Of a stretch of DNA of 64,000 nt, positions 50,288 through 59,462 are shown in pieces. The DNA comes from CAZXEU01 sp965207385 (GTDB taxonomy: Bacteria > Bacteroidota > Rhodothermia > Rhodothermales > Bin80), in contig CBDBLZ010000011.1 in assembly GCA_965207385.1 (NCBI GenBank), positions 1 to 64,000 on the forward strand, given 5' to 3'. A model generated the notes under the pieces. It ran no database searches and was not told where the DNA came from. It saw only the letters and a program-made list of their open reading frames with translations. The position numbers were made by a program, and so were the translations under genes. Within the stretch, counting starts at the first letter, position 1. Each line of letters starts with the position of its first letter.

Positions 50288-50511
50288 ATCTCCAACGCCA
50301 CTGCAGACAATCGACTGAGACCCATGACCGGTATCCGGCGGTGTCGGCGCTGCCGCCCCTTTGCTGTCTCCGCATTGTGCCATGGCTCAGCCTGGTTCGG
50401 CTACACCAGCGCAGCGGACACAGTGCCCGGAGGACTCGCTGCCCCTTTGGTGCGCGGACCGTGACCAGTCAGGAGCGCGGTAGCAGCCACACTCTGCAAA
50501 TATAGACACCA
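50288..50511. other. Intergenic region before tatD
   Basis: No coding or structured element supported. Confidence 0.3.
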
Positions 50512-51303
50512 ATGCTAACCGACACCCATGCACACCTGTATCACGAGCGCTTGGCACCGGATCTGCCGGAAGTGATCGGCCGCGCCCGGGACGCGGGAGT
50601 GACCCGCATCGTGATGCCGGCCATTGATCTCGCCTCGATTGCACAGGCCCTTGACTTGTGCGACCGGTACGAAGGCCTGTATGCCATGGCTGCGCTGCAC
50701 CCGTCCGAGACCAAGTCGGCTACGGCGGAGGATTTCTCCCGCGTCGCTCAGTACTGCAGCGATCCGCGCATTGTCGCCGTTGGCGAAAGCGGCCTGGATT
50801 ACTACTGGGACCGGTCCTTCGACGCAGTGCAGGAGAAATTTTTTCGGCTGCACATCCGCCTGGCCATGGAAATGGACCTGCCGCTGATCCTGCACACCCG
50901 CGACCGGCAGGGCCGCGACGAGGCCCACCGGGATATTGTCTGCATGCTGCAAGAAGAGCGCAAGGCCGCACCCGAAAGGCTGCGCGGCATCTTTCACTGC
51001 TTCGGGGGGCCTGCCTGGATAATGGAGGCTGCGGCCGATCTTGGGTTCCTCCTGGGAATCGGAGGCACCCTGACCTTCAGGAATGCAGGCGTGGATGCCC
51101 TGGTGGCGGCCACGCCCCTGGAGCAGATGGTCCTGGAAACAGACGCTCCGTTTCTGGCCCCTGTGCCGCACCGGGGAAAGCGCAACGAGTCAGCCTACGT
51201 GCTGCGGGTCGCCGAGAAGATGGCGGCCGTCAAAGGCATCTCCGTGGAGGCGGTGGCACGCCGGACCACGGAGAATGCCCTTAAGCTCTTCCGCATGGAC
51301 TAG
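50512..51303 (+). CDS. tatD: TatD family metal-dependent hydrolase (DNase)
   Basis: 263-residue TIM-barrel hydrolase; characterised relatives are 3'-5' DNases. Metal-site motifs: DTHAHLYHERL at the start, AALHPSETK, VGESGLDYYWDRS, LILHTRDRQGRDE, GIFHCFGG and ETDAPFLAPVPHRGKRNES. Its stop (51301-51303) overlaps the last bases of convergent dnaK by 4 bases, so there is no room for separate terminators. Confidence 0.92.
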   Translation: MLTDTHAHLYHERLAPDLPEVIGRARDAGVTRIVMPAIDLASIAQALDLCDRYEGLYAMAALHPSETKSATAEDFSRVAQYCSDPRIVAVGESGLDYYWDRSFDAVQEKFFRLHIRLAMEMDLPLILHTRDRQGRDEAHRDIVCMLQEERKAAPERLRGIFHCFGGPAWIMEAAADLGFLLGIGGTLTFRNAGVDALVAATPLEQMVLETDAPFLAPVPHRGKRNESAYVLRVAEKMAAVKGISVEAVARRTTENALKLFRMD

Positions 51304-53201
51304 GACTTGTCGTCCTCATCCATTACTTCAAAGTCCACGTCCCTGATTTCTCCGTCGTCGGCCGGCGCCTCGCCGTTGCCGGGCGACGCCGCGGCTTCCT
51401 GCTGTGCCTTCAGCATGTCGGCGCTGGCTGCGGCCCAGGCCTGGTTCATCTGCTCCAGGGCAGAGTCGAGCTCGCCCATGTCGCGCTCCTTGTGGACGGA
51501 TTTCAGGCGCTCTAGTGCGGCATCTATCGCAGACTTGTTTTCGGCAGACAGCTTGTCGCCGAACTCGCCGAGATTGGTCTCCGTCTGGTAGATGAGAGCA
51601 TCGGCCTGGTTGAGCTTGTCTATCTCTTCGCGCCGCTTTCTGTCTTCTGCGGCGTGTTCCTTGGCCTGATTCCGCATCTCCTCGATTTCCTCCTCCGACA
51701 GCCCGCTTGAAGCCTCAATGCGAATGGACTGCTCCTTGCCCGTTGCCTTGTCCTTGGCGGACACGTTCAGGATGCCGTCCGCGTCAATGTCGAAGGTCAC
51801 CTCGATCTGCGGCAGCCCCCGCGGGGCAGGCGGAATGCCGTCCAGGTGGAATCGGCCGATGGTCCGGTTGAACTCAGCCATCTCGCGGTTGCCCTGCAGC
51901 ACATGAATCTCGACCGAAGTCTGGTTATTGGCAGCAGTAGAGAACACCTCCTGCTTCCGCGTCGGGATCGTCGTATTGGCCTCGATGAGCGTGGTCATCA
52001 CGCGGCCGAGCGTCTCGATGCCCAGGTTCAGCGGCGTGACGTCGAGCAGCAGCACATCCGAAATGTCCTGCGAAAGCACGCCTCCCTGAATGGCTGCGCC
52101 CACGGAAACCACCTCGTCAGGATTGACGGACCGGTTGGGAGCCTTGCCAAAGAATTCCTCGACCGTCTTCTGCACCAGCGGGATGCGCGTGGACCCGCCC
52201 ACCAGGATTACCTCGTCGATTTGCGCCGTCGAGAGCTTCGCATCCTCGAGCGCCTGTCTCATGGGCGCCACGGTCCGGCGCACCAGATCGCCGATGAGAT
52301 GCTCGAATTTCGCGCGAGACAGATTCATCGTGAGGTGCTTGGGGCCCTCCTTCGTCGCCGTAATGAACGGCAGATTGATGGTCGTCTGGTTTCCGCTGGA
52401 AAGCTCGATCTTGGCCTTTTCCGCAGCTTCCTTCAGGCGCTGCAGGGCCATCGCATCTCCCCTGAGGTCGATGCCCTCGTCCTTCTGGAAGGAGTCAGCA
52501 ATGTGGTCTATGAGGCGCTGGTCAAAGTCGTCGCCACCCAGGTGCGTATCGCCGTTCGTCGACTTGACCTCGAATACGCCGCCGCCCAGCTCGAGGATGG
52601 AGATGTCGTACGTGCCGCCGCCGAGGTCATAGACGGCAATGACGCGGTCCTTCTCCTGTTTGCCGAGCCCGTAGGCGAGCGCTGCCGCCGTGGGCTCGTT
52701 GATGATGCGGCGCACCTGAAGTCCGGCAATCTTGCCCGCCTCCTTGGTGGCTTTCCGCTGCGCGTCATTGAAGTAGGCCGGCACCGTGATAACGGCCTCG
52801 GTGACTTTCTCTCCCAGGTAGTCCTCTGCCGTTAGCTTGAGCTTCTGGAGGATCATGGCAGAGATTTCCTGCGGCGTATAGGTCTGGTCTCCGATCGAGA
52901 CCCGCGCCAGACCACTCTCGCCTCCGGTCACCTTGTAAGGCACCGTTTTCAGTTCATCCGGAACCTCGTCGTAGCTCCGGCCCATGAAGCGCTTTATCGA
53001 AAAGATGGTTCGCGTGGGGTTGGTAATGGCCTGTCGCTTGGCGGGCGCGCCCGCAAGCCGCTCGCCGTCACTCTTGAAGGCAACGACGGATGGAGTCGTT
53101 CGAGCTCCCTCCGAATTCTCAATGACCCTGGGCTCGCCGCCCTCCATGACGGCTACGACCGAGTTGGTGGTTCCGAGGTCAATTCCAATAATCTTGGGCA
53201 T
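51300..53201 (-). CDS. dnaK: Chaperone protein DnaK (Hsp70)
   Basis: Hsp70 chaperone, ATP-dependent folding in the cytoplasm. 633 residues. N-terminal IIGIDLGTTNSVVAVMEGGE, EGARTTPSVVAF, then AVYDLGGGTYDISILELGGG (adenosine-binding), the linker VLLLDVTPLNLGIETLGRV and substrate-binding region, with the C-terminal tail DVDFEVMDEDDKS in place of the EEVD-like end of eukaryotes. No grpE/dnaJ or hrcA in the window. I found no clear CIRCE-type inverted repeat upstream. Confidence 0.96.
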   Translation of the reverse strand: MPKIIGIDLGTTNSVVAVMEGGEPRVIENSEGARTTPSVVAFKSDGERLAGAPAKRQAITNPTRTIFSIKRFMGRSYDEVPDELKTVPYKVTGGESGLARVSIGDQTYTPQEISAMILQKLKLTAEDYLGEKVTEAVITVPAYFNDAQRKATKEAGKIAGLQVRRIINEPTAAALAYGLGKQEKDRVIAVYDLGGGTYDISILELGGGVFEVKSTNGDTHLGGDDFDQRLIDHIADSFQKDEGIDLRGDAMALQRLKEAAEKAKIELSSGNQTTINLPFITATKEGPKHLTMNLSRAKFEHLIGDLVRRTVAPMRQALEDAKLSTAQIDEVILVGGSTRIPLVQKTVEEFFGKAPNRSVNPDEVVSVGAAIQGGVLSQDISDVLLLDVTPLNLGIETLGRVMTTLIEANTTIPTRKQEVFSTAANNQTSVEIHVLQGNREMAEFNRTIGRFHLDGIPPAPRGLPQIEVTFDIDADGILNVSAKDKATGKEQSIRIEASSGLSEEEIEEMRNQAKEHAAEDRKRREEIDKLNQADALIYQTETNLGEFGDKLSAENKSAIDAALERLKSVHKERDMGELDSALEQMNQAWAAASADMLKAQQEAAASPGNGEAPADDGEIRDVDFEVMDEDDKS

Positions 53202-53519
53202 GTCCCTGTTCTTTTGGTGTATCGTGGATTACGTCTGCCACAGGACAATCAATAACCTTGCCGAACAGGCACGTCCGCCACTTTGGCAGACCCTTTGACA
53301 ACATCGACCCGGACGGCCGCAAGGCCCTGGCGCGCCCGGGAGGCCGGGCTCGATGGCCGGCGGCTGCCATTTCCGGTAGCAAATCGGTCACGATCAGATC
53401 CGGCTGCCAGAAACCTGCAGTGCCCGCAAATTGTTTGTCATTCCGGCTCCGGCGCACACAGGTCAAAGCAATCGCGAGGGGTCACTTCTTTGGATTGCCC
53501 CGGAGGCTGCGGTCAAGGG
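53202..53519. other. Intergenic region between divergent dnaK and pgsA
   Basis: Should contain both promoters. A distant TCTGCCA / TGGCAGA pair is present, but no clear heat-shock operator. Confidence 0.35.
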
Positions 53520-54089
53520 ATGGACTACGTCCCCAATGCCATAACGATATCCCGAATTGCGATCACGCCGGTACTTCTGGCGTTTCTGTTCTGGGACTCC
53601 CTGCCAGGCCAGGCTATTGCCCTGACGCTGTTCGTGCTCGCCGCGATCTCCGATTACTATGACGGCTGGCTTGCGCGCAGACTGGACGTTCGGTCCCGGC
53701 TTGGCCAGTTTCTGGATCCGATGGCAGACAAGGTTCTGGTTCTGGGCACGCTCGTGGCCCTTGCCGTACTTGTTCCGGCGGTCGTTCCATGGTGGGCCGT
53801 GGCTGCCATCGCAGCCCGGGATATCGTGATCACGATCCTGCGCCTGAAAGCAGTGAGCGCGCAGCGCATGCTGCGCACCATTCCCATGGCCAAGACCAAG
53901 ACCACGATGCAGCTGGTCTTTGTCATCACGATGCTAGTCCTGCTTACGGCCCGGCACATCCCCGGCATCCTCTCTAGTGTGTCCTCGTGGGTGCTGCAGA
54001 GCATCATCCCGCTGATTCTCCTGCTGACGGTCGTGGCCATTACGGTCCTTACGGGAATATGGTATCTGGCGCGTACCGAGTATGAATGA
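53520..54089 (+). CDS. pgsA: CDP-diacylglycerol--glycerol-3-phosphate 3-phosphatidyltransferase
   Basis: Phosphatidylglycerophosphate synthase of the CDP-alcohol phosphatidyltransferase family, inner membrane. About 189 residues starting MDYVPNAITISRIAITPVLL (53520; an upstream in-frame ATG at 53283 would add about 79 unlikely residues). The family motif is SDYYDGWLARRLDVRSRLGQ then FLDPMADK, giving D-G-x2-A-R-x8-G-x3-D-x3-D. Several TMs follow. Its end overlaps pyrE by 8 bases; pgsA-pyrE-cinA form an operon. Confidence 0.92.
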   Translation: MDYVPNAITISRIAITPVLLAFLFWDSLPGQAIALTLFVLAAISDYYDGWLARRLDVRSRLGQFLDPMADKVLVLGTLVALAVLVPAVVPWWAVAAIAARDIVITILRLKAVSAQRMLRTIPMAKTKTTMQLVFVITMLVLLTARHIPGILSSVSSWVLQSIIPLILLLTVVAITVLTGIWYLARTEYE

Positions 54090-54741
54090 TACCGGCGTCT
54101 TCGACGAACTGGATCGGCGCATCGCGCGGGCCCTGCTGACTATTGGCGCGGTAAGCATTCGGCCGAGAGCGCCCTTTACCTGGGCTTCGGGTCTCAAGGC
54201 GCCCGTCTATTGCGACAATCGCCTGACCCTCGGACATCCGTCTGTCCGCAGCATGCTGACGCAGGGATTCCGGGCTTTCATGGACAGGGAGCGCCTCAGT
54301 CCGGAGGCCATTGTCGGCACGGCGACGGGCGGAATTGCGCACGCGGCCTGGCTGGCCGGCGACATGCAGCTTCCCATGGCCTACGTGAGGCCCGATTACA
54401 AGGCCCACGGCAAGGGTAACCGTGTCGAGGGAGGACTGGACAAGGACAAGGCCGTAGTCGTAGTGGAGGATCTGGTCTCCACCGGCAGGTCGTCCTGGCG
54501 GGCGGTTACGGCCATACGCGAATCCGCACAGGCGCGGGTTCTCGCCATGGTGGCCATCTTCACTTACGGGTTCCCGGGAGTCCTGGAAAGATTCCGGGCC
54601 GAGGGCATCGCAGCTGGAGCGCTGTGCGACTTCTCTACTCTGCTGTCCGTCGCTGTAGAAGAGAGGTACCTGAGCGAGAGAGACCTGGAAGTGCTGCTGC
54701 ACTGGCGCCGCGATCCGCGCGGCTGGTCGGCGGCCCGATGA
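54082..54741 (+). CDS. pyrE: Orotate phosphoribosyltransferase
   Basis: Converts orotate and PRPP to OMP in pyrimidine synthesis. 219 residues with FTWASGLKAPVYCDNRLTL, IVGTATGGIAHAAWLAGDMQ, YVRPDYKAHGKGNRVEG and the PRPP motif AVVVVEDLVSTGRSSW (about 124-139). Overlaps pgsA by 8 bases and cinA by 4 (ATGA), so tightly coupled. Confidence 0.93.
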   Translation: MNDTGVFDELDRRIARALLTIGAVSIRPRAPFTWASGLKAPVYCDNRLTLGHPSVRSMLTQGFRAFMDRERLSPEAIVGTATGGIAHAAWLAGDMQLPMAYVRPDYKAHGKGNRVEGGLDKDKAVVVVEDLVSTGRSSWRAVTAIRESAQARVLAMVAIFTYGFPGVLERFRAEGIAAGALCDFSTLLSVAVEERYLSERDLEVLLHWRRDPRGWSAAR

Positions 54742-55970
54742 CCGCGACGATCGTCACGATCGGGGACGAGTTGCTGATCGGGCAGGTGCAGGACACGAAC
54801 GCGGCCTGGTTGGCCCGGCAGCTCGCAGGCCTGGGCGTCGTGGTGCAACGTGTGCTCACGGTAGGCGATGAGGCGGAAGGTATTGCAACGGCCATAGACC
54901 ATGCACGGAAGGCTTCGGACGTGGTATTGGCAACGGGAGGGCTGGGTCCAACGCACGATGATGTGACCCGCGAGGCCGTGGCCGACTACCTGGGCGTGGA
55001 TCTCCGCCTGGATGCCGAAGCGCGAATTGCGGTGAGGCGGTTTTTCGCAGAGCGGGGTCGCGAGATTCCGCCGCACGGGGACCGCGTGGCAATGGTGCCC
55101 GAGGGATTTGAACCGTTGCCCAATCCGGTTGGCACGGCGCCGGGGCTGTGGCTTGAGCAGGAGGCGGTCCTTGTGCTGCTTCCGGGCGTTCCCCGCGAAA
55201 TGAAAGCGATTTTTGGCGAGGAAGTTGCGCCACGCCTCCGGCGACTTGTTACGCCGGAGGCCATCAGGCACCGGACGCTTTGCACGGCCGGTATTGGCGA
55301 ATCCGACCTCCAGCAAGAGATTGGCGACATCTCCCATCTACTGGATTCGGAGCTCAAGCTGGCCTACCTTCCCAGACCCGGCCAAGTGCGGCTTAGACTC
55401 ACGGGCAGGGGAGCAGCCGCGGGCCGAAGGCTGGAGCAGCTGGAAGCCCACTTGCGCGCGCGGCTGGGCACGCACATTTTCGGAACGGACGACGACGTTC
55501 TTGAAGCAGTACTCGGGTCCATGCTCCGCAGTCGTGGCCTCAGCATCGCGCTGGCCGAAAGCTGCTCGGGTGGTCTCGGCTTGCATATGCTCACCAATGT
55601 GCCGGGCTCGTCGGACTACGTGGCGGGCGGTGTGGTGGCGTATGCCAATTCCGCTAAGCGAGGCCTTCTGGGCGTGCCGGCCGCCGTACTCGAAGAGCAC
55701 GGCGCCGTTAGCGGGAAAGTTGCCGTCATGATGGCCCGTGGGGCCCGGGCCAGCTTCAGCGCAGACGCAGGACTGGGTATCACGGGCATTGCAGGACCGG
55801 GGGGAGGATCCGACCAGAAGCCCGTAGGTACGACGTGGATAGCCTACGCGGACGGATCGCGCGAGACCGCAAGATGCTACCGGTTCGGGGCGAACCGCGA
55901 GGCAAACAAGATCCGGAGCGCGGTAGCGGCGCTGGATCTGGCCAGGCGGCAGATTCTGGCCTCGGACTAG
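54738..55970 (+). CDS. cinA: CinA family competence/damage-inducible protein
   Basis: Two-domain CinA: N-terminal molybdopterin-binding-like (COG1058) domain with TIVTIGDELLIGQVQDTNAA, ATGGLGPTHDDVTREAVADY, LLPGVPREMKAIF, and C-terminal CinA domain with LSIALAESCSGGLGLHMLTN, YANSAKRGLLGVPA, GLGITGIAGPGGGSDQKPVG. In related proteins the latter has nicotinamide mononucleotide deamidase activity. Start 54738 (ATGA overlap with the pyrE stop); about 410 residues. Directly upstream of recA, a recurring arrangement. Confidence 0.93.
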   Translation: MTATIVTIGDELLIGQVQDTNAAWLARQLAGLGVVVQRVLTVGDEAEGIATAIDHARKASDVVLATGGLGPTHDDVTREAVADYLGVDLRLDAEARIAVRRFFAERGREIPPHGDRVAMVPEGFEPLPNPVGTAPGLWLEQEAVLVLLPGVPREMKAIFGEEVAPRLRRLVTPEAIRHRTLCTAGIGESDLQQEIGDISHLLDSELKLAYLPRPGQVRLRLTGRGAAAGRRLEQLEAHLRARLGTHIFGTDDDVLEAVLGSMLRSRGLSIALAESCSGGLGLHMLTNVPGSSDYVAGGVVAYANSAKRGLLGVPAAVLEEHGAVSGKVAVMMARGARASFSADAGLGITGIAGPGGGSDQKPVGTTWIAYADGSRETARCYRFGANREANKIRSAVAALDLARRQILASD

Positions 55971-55981
55971 ATGTGACAACG

Positions 55982-56003
55982 TTTTTCGGGCATTGCCGAA
56001 AAA
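55982..56003. other. A/T-flanked hairpin between cinA and recA
   Basis: TTTTTCGG GCATTG CCGAAAAA, 8-bp perfect stem. Read on the minus strand it has a terminator-like 3' T-run; on the plus strand it does not. Confidence 0.45.
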
Positions 56004-56011
56004 ACTTGCAT

Positions 56012-56051
56012 ACCCTATGACATTAAGATGTCATAGGGTCGACTGTATACT
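56012..56051 (+). promoter_or_regulatory. Dyad operator over the putative recA promoter
   Basis: ACCCTATGACA TTAAGA TGTCATAGGGT is an 11-bp perfect dyad (arms 56012-56022 and 56029-56039). A -10-like TATACT lies at 56046-56051, and a -35 (17-base spacer) would be TTAAGA at 56023-56028, the centre of the dyad. A bound repressor would block it. This fits an SOS/LexA-type operator for recA, by inference. Confidence 0.55.
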
Positions 56052-56088
56052 GGGCCTAAACCAGTTGAACCAGCTCTGAGAGGAGAAA

Positions 56089-57135
56089 ATGAACGCGATT
56101 ACCGATGCCAAGAACAGGGCACTGGATCTGGCCCTGAAGCAAATCGAGAAGCAGCACGGGAAAGGGTCAATCATGCGCATGGGGGATGCGCCCGTGGTGC
56201 GTGTCGAAGCCATCTCCACGGGCTCACTGGCCCTGGATGCGGCGCTCGGCGTGGGAGGGATCCCGCGGGGCCGGGTGGTGGAAATCTTTGGTCCCGAATC
56301 TTCGGGCAAGACCACGCTGGCCACGCATTGCCTGGCGGAATCGCAGAAGATGGGAGGCGTGGGTGCGTTCATTGACGCAGAGCACGCCTTTGACCCGACA
56401 TACGCCGAACAATTGGGCGTGGACATCGACGCATTGCTCATGTCCCAGCCTGACACCGGGGAGCAGGCGCTCAGCATCTGCGAGATGCTGGTGCGAAGCG
56501 GCGCGCTGGATTTGATCGTCGTGGATTCCGTGGCCGCTCTCGTGCCTCGCGCCGAAATCGAGGGCGACATGGGAGACAGCCACGTGGGCCTGCAGGCACG
56601 TCTCATGAGCCAGGCACTGCGAAAGCTCACCGGCATCATCAGCCGCTCGAACACCGCGCTGGTGTTCATCAACCAGCTCCGCGAAAAAATCGGCGTCATG
56701 TTCGGCAGCCCTGAGACCACGCCCGGCGGGCGTGCGCTCAAGTTCTACAGCTCGGTCCGGCTGGATATCCGCCGGATCGGGGCCGTGAAGGAAGGCACGG
56801 AGGTCATCGGGAGTCGCACGCGCGTAAAGGTCGTCAAGAACAAGGTCGCGCCACCATTCAGGACGGCGGAGTTCGACATTGTTTACGGGGAGGGCGTCTC
56901 TTCGCTCGGCGAACTGGTCGATCTCGGCGTAAGCCACGGCATCCTGCGCAAGAGCGGCTCCTGGTACGGCTACGGTGAAATCCGTATTGGCCAGGGTCGG
57001 ACAGCCACCAAGAAGTGGCTGGCCGAGAACGAAAGCATGCGCGAGGAGATCAAGCGCCACGTCAAGGTTGCGCTGGGTATCGCACCGCCCGAGTCCGTGC
57101 CGGAAGAGCAGCGCAACGGAGTCGTGGCAGCCTAG
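56089..57135 (+). CDS. recA: Recombinase A
   Basis: Strand-exchange ATPase and SOS co-protease. 348 residues: Walker A GPESSGKTT (68-76), HAFDPTYAEQLG, Walker B LIVVDSVAALVPRAEIEG, DNA-binding L1/L2 with the TALVFINQLREKIG-like segment (NTALVFINQLREKIGVMFG), GGRALKFYSSVRLDIRR, and C-terminal NESMREEIKRHV. GAGAGGAGAAA before ATG 56089 is a good Shine-Dalgarno site. Complete. Confidence 0.97.
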   Translation: MNAITDAKNRALDLALKQIEKQHGKGSIMRMGDAPVVRVEAISTGSLALDAALGVGGIPRGRVVEIFGPESSGKTTLATHCLAESQKMGGVGAFIDAEHAFDPTYAEQLGVDIDALLMSQPDTGEQALSICEMLVRSGALDLIVVDSVAALVPRAEIEGDMGDSHVGLQARLMSQALRKLTGIISRSNTALVFINQLREKIGVMFGSPETTPGGRALKFYSSVRLDIRRIGAVKEGTEVIGSRTRVKVVKNKVAPPFRTAEFDIVYGEGVSSLGELVDLGVSHGILRKSGSWYGYGEIRIGQGRTATKKWLAENESMREEIKRHVKVALGIAPPESVPEEQRNGVVAA

Positions 57136-57200
57136 GCGGCGCGAGCCCAATTCGCTTGTGGTCAGTACAAAGCGCGGCACTGGTTGAGTACGTAACACCG

Positions 57201-57224
57201 GCACCGCGGCGGTTCTGGCGGTGC
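57201..57224 (+). terminator. Possible weak terminator after recA
   Basis: GCACCGC and GCGGTGC form a 7-bp stem with a 10-base loop, 65 bases after the recA stop, no T-run. Low confidence. Confidence 0.3.
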
Positions 57225-57344
57225 GCACTGTCAAAGTACGCGGCCAGAGAGGCCCAGGGACGGCAGGATGGACGCGGGCCTCGACAGGACAATGGCGTTC
57301 GCGTAATTTGAACGTGCCAGGCCATACCGGACCGGAGGATGCCC

Positions 57345-58749
57345 CCGCCAAGCAAGACGCTTAAAAACATGTCCCATGTTGATATAGAAGGCACGTCCTA
57401 CGTATGCGAAGAAAAGAGGCTACTGGATTTCGAGGCGCTTGCTGCACGGTCCGAACGATGCGCGCCGACGGGAGGTTCTCCAGTGCAGCCCTCTACTCGA
57501 ATCCGCCAATACTTTCGAATCAAGAACATCTACCATTCCAATCGCCATCGAGGGCAACGTTCTTGGAGTCGGGGAGACACGTGAGGTCGTTGAGCTTGGC
57601 CTTACTATAACCGGGAAGCCTCTCAAGGATCAGGCCGAAGCGCGCAATTTGTCAGGTGCCCTGGATTTTCTGGAGGAGCTGGCAGGCAATCCGCACGCGC
57701 CAGTCACCGAGAATGATGTCTGCCAGCTGCACGCATTTGTCCTCAAAGGACTCAGTGATGAAGCCGGTGCCTACAGGACCGTCCCAGTTGCCATCAGCGG
57801 CTCCAAATACCTGCCGCCGGGGCCGGAGTCCGTCCCCGCGCAGATGGAGGAGTTTGGTCGGTTGGCTTGCGAAAGTCAGCGTCCCGACTGGTGATTCCTT
57901 CGCCGGAGTCAAAGGGCTCCTTGCGGCAGCCGCGGCACATACCTGGTTTGTCACCGTGCATCCGTTTATTGACGGCAACGGCCGGGTAGCTCGACTACTC
58001 ATGAATCTCATGCTTATGCGCCATGGCTACCCGATTGCCATAATCACCAAGGAAGACCGCCTCCGGTACTATGATGCATTGGAGTATTCGCAGGCGTCCG
58101 ATCTTACCCCGTTCGTAGCTGCTGGTCGCCGAGTGCATTGAGGAAAGCCTGGAAGAGTATGAGGCAGCAGCCAGGGAGCAGCGCGAGAAGACGGAATGGT
58201 TGACTTCGCTTGCGCAGACGTTTACGCGGCCCGAGCGCATTCGCGCGGAGAATGAATACGAAGTGTGGAAGACATGCCATGGAGTTGCTGAAGAGCCGTA
58301 TCCAGCAGACGGTATATGAATTGAATCAGGCTCTCCAATTCGGACACGTTTACTTCAAGGATTTCGGCGCACTCGAGTTCGAGAAGTACTTTGCCCTTCG
58401 GCGCGGCGAATCGGCGAAGCGAACCTGGTTCTTGAGGGTAGACTTCCGCCGTGGTGACAGGACGGCCCGTTACCTTTTCTTTTTCGGACATGCGAGCTTC
58501 GCGATAAAACGTCGATGCTACGTCACACTCCATGTGGCACGCGAGGAACCTGCAAATTCATTCTACTACGAACGGATCGAGACCATTCGAGACCCGGACG
58601 GCCCCACGCTTGTCGAAGTCGGATACGAAATATCCAAAGAGCGTTTCGTTGTCAGGCTGCTAGGTGGACGCCCCGGCAAGAGTAGGGTGGAGGAATTCAC
58701 GAAGCAGTTCTTCAACGATGTCGTGGAGAAGCATTTTGGGCATGCTTGA
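57345..58749 (+). CDS. Fic-domain protein (AMPylase-type), multiply frameshifted
   Basis: A Fic/Doc-class protein of about 470 residues, recovered by joining frames. Order: N-terminal LLDFEALAARSER, IRQYFRIKNIYHSN and AIEGNVLGVGETREVVELGL (inhibitory/Fic_N-like region), then RNLSGALDFLEELAG, the active site TVHPFIDGNGRVARLLMNLM (HPFxDGNGR complete), a further YYDALEYSQASDLTPFVA helix, IEESLEEYEAAAREQ, and a C-terminal domain AMELLKSRIQQTVYELNQAL through FGHASFAIKRRC ending VEKHFGHA. Frame changes occur near 57465, 57515, 57540, 57893, 58092 and 58283, each repaired by adding or deleting a base. Start position uncertain. Its last bases overlap the next ORF (ATG 58742). AMPylation of a target is family knowledge; activity depends on whether the shifts are real. 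Confidence 0.7.
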
Positions 58750-59197
58750 AGACATCCAGAAATCGTACGCGGCAAGAACAAGCTACGCCCACGTCAAGAA
58801 GATGAGCGAATCACGCAATTGTCAAGCCGAATCTTGGAATGAATTGCTCCAGTTGAAGGCTCACGTAGAGTACCTGCACGTCCGTCACGAGAAATCTGCC
58901 AAGGTTCATCACCGCCTGAACGCCTCGTTGGCTGTACCTTCCGGTCTTGGCTTGGCCCTGTGGGTAGTATTGGGGGAAGCGGCAGAATTCTGGGCCGCTC
59001 CTGTGATAGTACTCACGGCCATATCCCACGCGCTAATACCTTACTTGCCCTATCAGCGACGCATGGATGACACGGCCGACCTTAGAGCGGAGCTCCAGGG
59101 GCTTCTGTTGCAGGCGGAGCGCCTGTGGTATGAAGTGTCAGAGGGTCTGTTGGACAACCAGCAGATCAATCGATTGACAATAGACATAAGGGAATAG
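58742..59197 (+). CDS. Two-TM partner of the Fic gene, ends at an in-frame amber codon
   Basis: A 151-residue protein that overlaps the Fic stop by 8 bases (ATGCTTGA) and is thus translationally coupled. Helical N-terminus (MLEDIQKSYAARTSYAHVKK, then ELLQLKAHVEYLHVRHEKSA), two TM segments (SLAVPSGLGLALWVVLGEAA; FWAAPVIVLTAISHALIPYL) and helical tail LRAELQGLLLQAERLWYEVS ending DNQQINRLTIDIRE. The two-TM-plus-coiled-coil pattern resembles SLATT-like membrane modules. TAG at 59195-59197 is followed in the same frame by 39 open codons ending TGA at 59315-59317 (LERAYFKTGPLPRSEG, then EAERYFDTHYLTG), which look like the natural end of the protein. Confidence 0.65.
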   Translation: MLEDIQKSYAARTSYAHVKKMSESRNCQAESWNELLQLKAHVEYLHVRHEKSAKVHHRLNASLAVPSGLGLALWVVLGEAAEFWAAPVIVLTAISHALIPYLPYQRRMDDTADLRAELQGLLLQAERLWYEVSEGLLDNQQINRLTIDIRE

Positions 59198-59318
59198 AAA
59201 GCCACTTTGGAACGTGCCTATTTTAAGACCGGACCGTTGCCTCGCAGTGAAGGGTATCTGGCCGTAGGCAAGAGGGAAGCGGAGCGGTACTTCGACACTC
59301 ACTATCTCACAGGCTGAG

Positions 59319-59462
59319 TCAATATCCAAGACCAAGGCCTCAAAAAAGCCGGGTTCAGGCGAGTACCGAGGTTCTTTGCCCCCGGTAAATGTGAATGTGC
59401 CTATGCCGCCGGTAAAGCCTCCGAAGCCAACGCCGGCGCTTGCCAAAACTGCGAAGGGCTAG
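59319..59462 (+). CDS. Possible small Lys/Pro-rich ORF
   Basis: In-frame segment ISKTKASKKPGSGEYRGS then VNVNVPMPPVKPPKPTPALA, TAG at 59460-59462, immediately after the end of the read-through frame of the partner gene. No ATG, GTG or TTG was found close upstream in this frame, so start and coding status are uncertain. Confidence 0.3.
   Translation, partial: SISKTKASKKPGSGEYRGSLPPVNVNVPMPPVKPPKPTPALAKTAKG

Noticed and set aside
56012..56039. Intrinsic terminator of cinA
   Set aside because: The dyad has no T-run behind it and overlaps a promoter; operator is the better reading.
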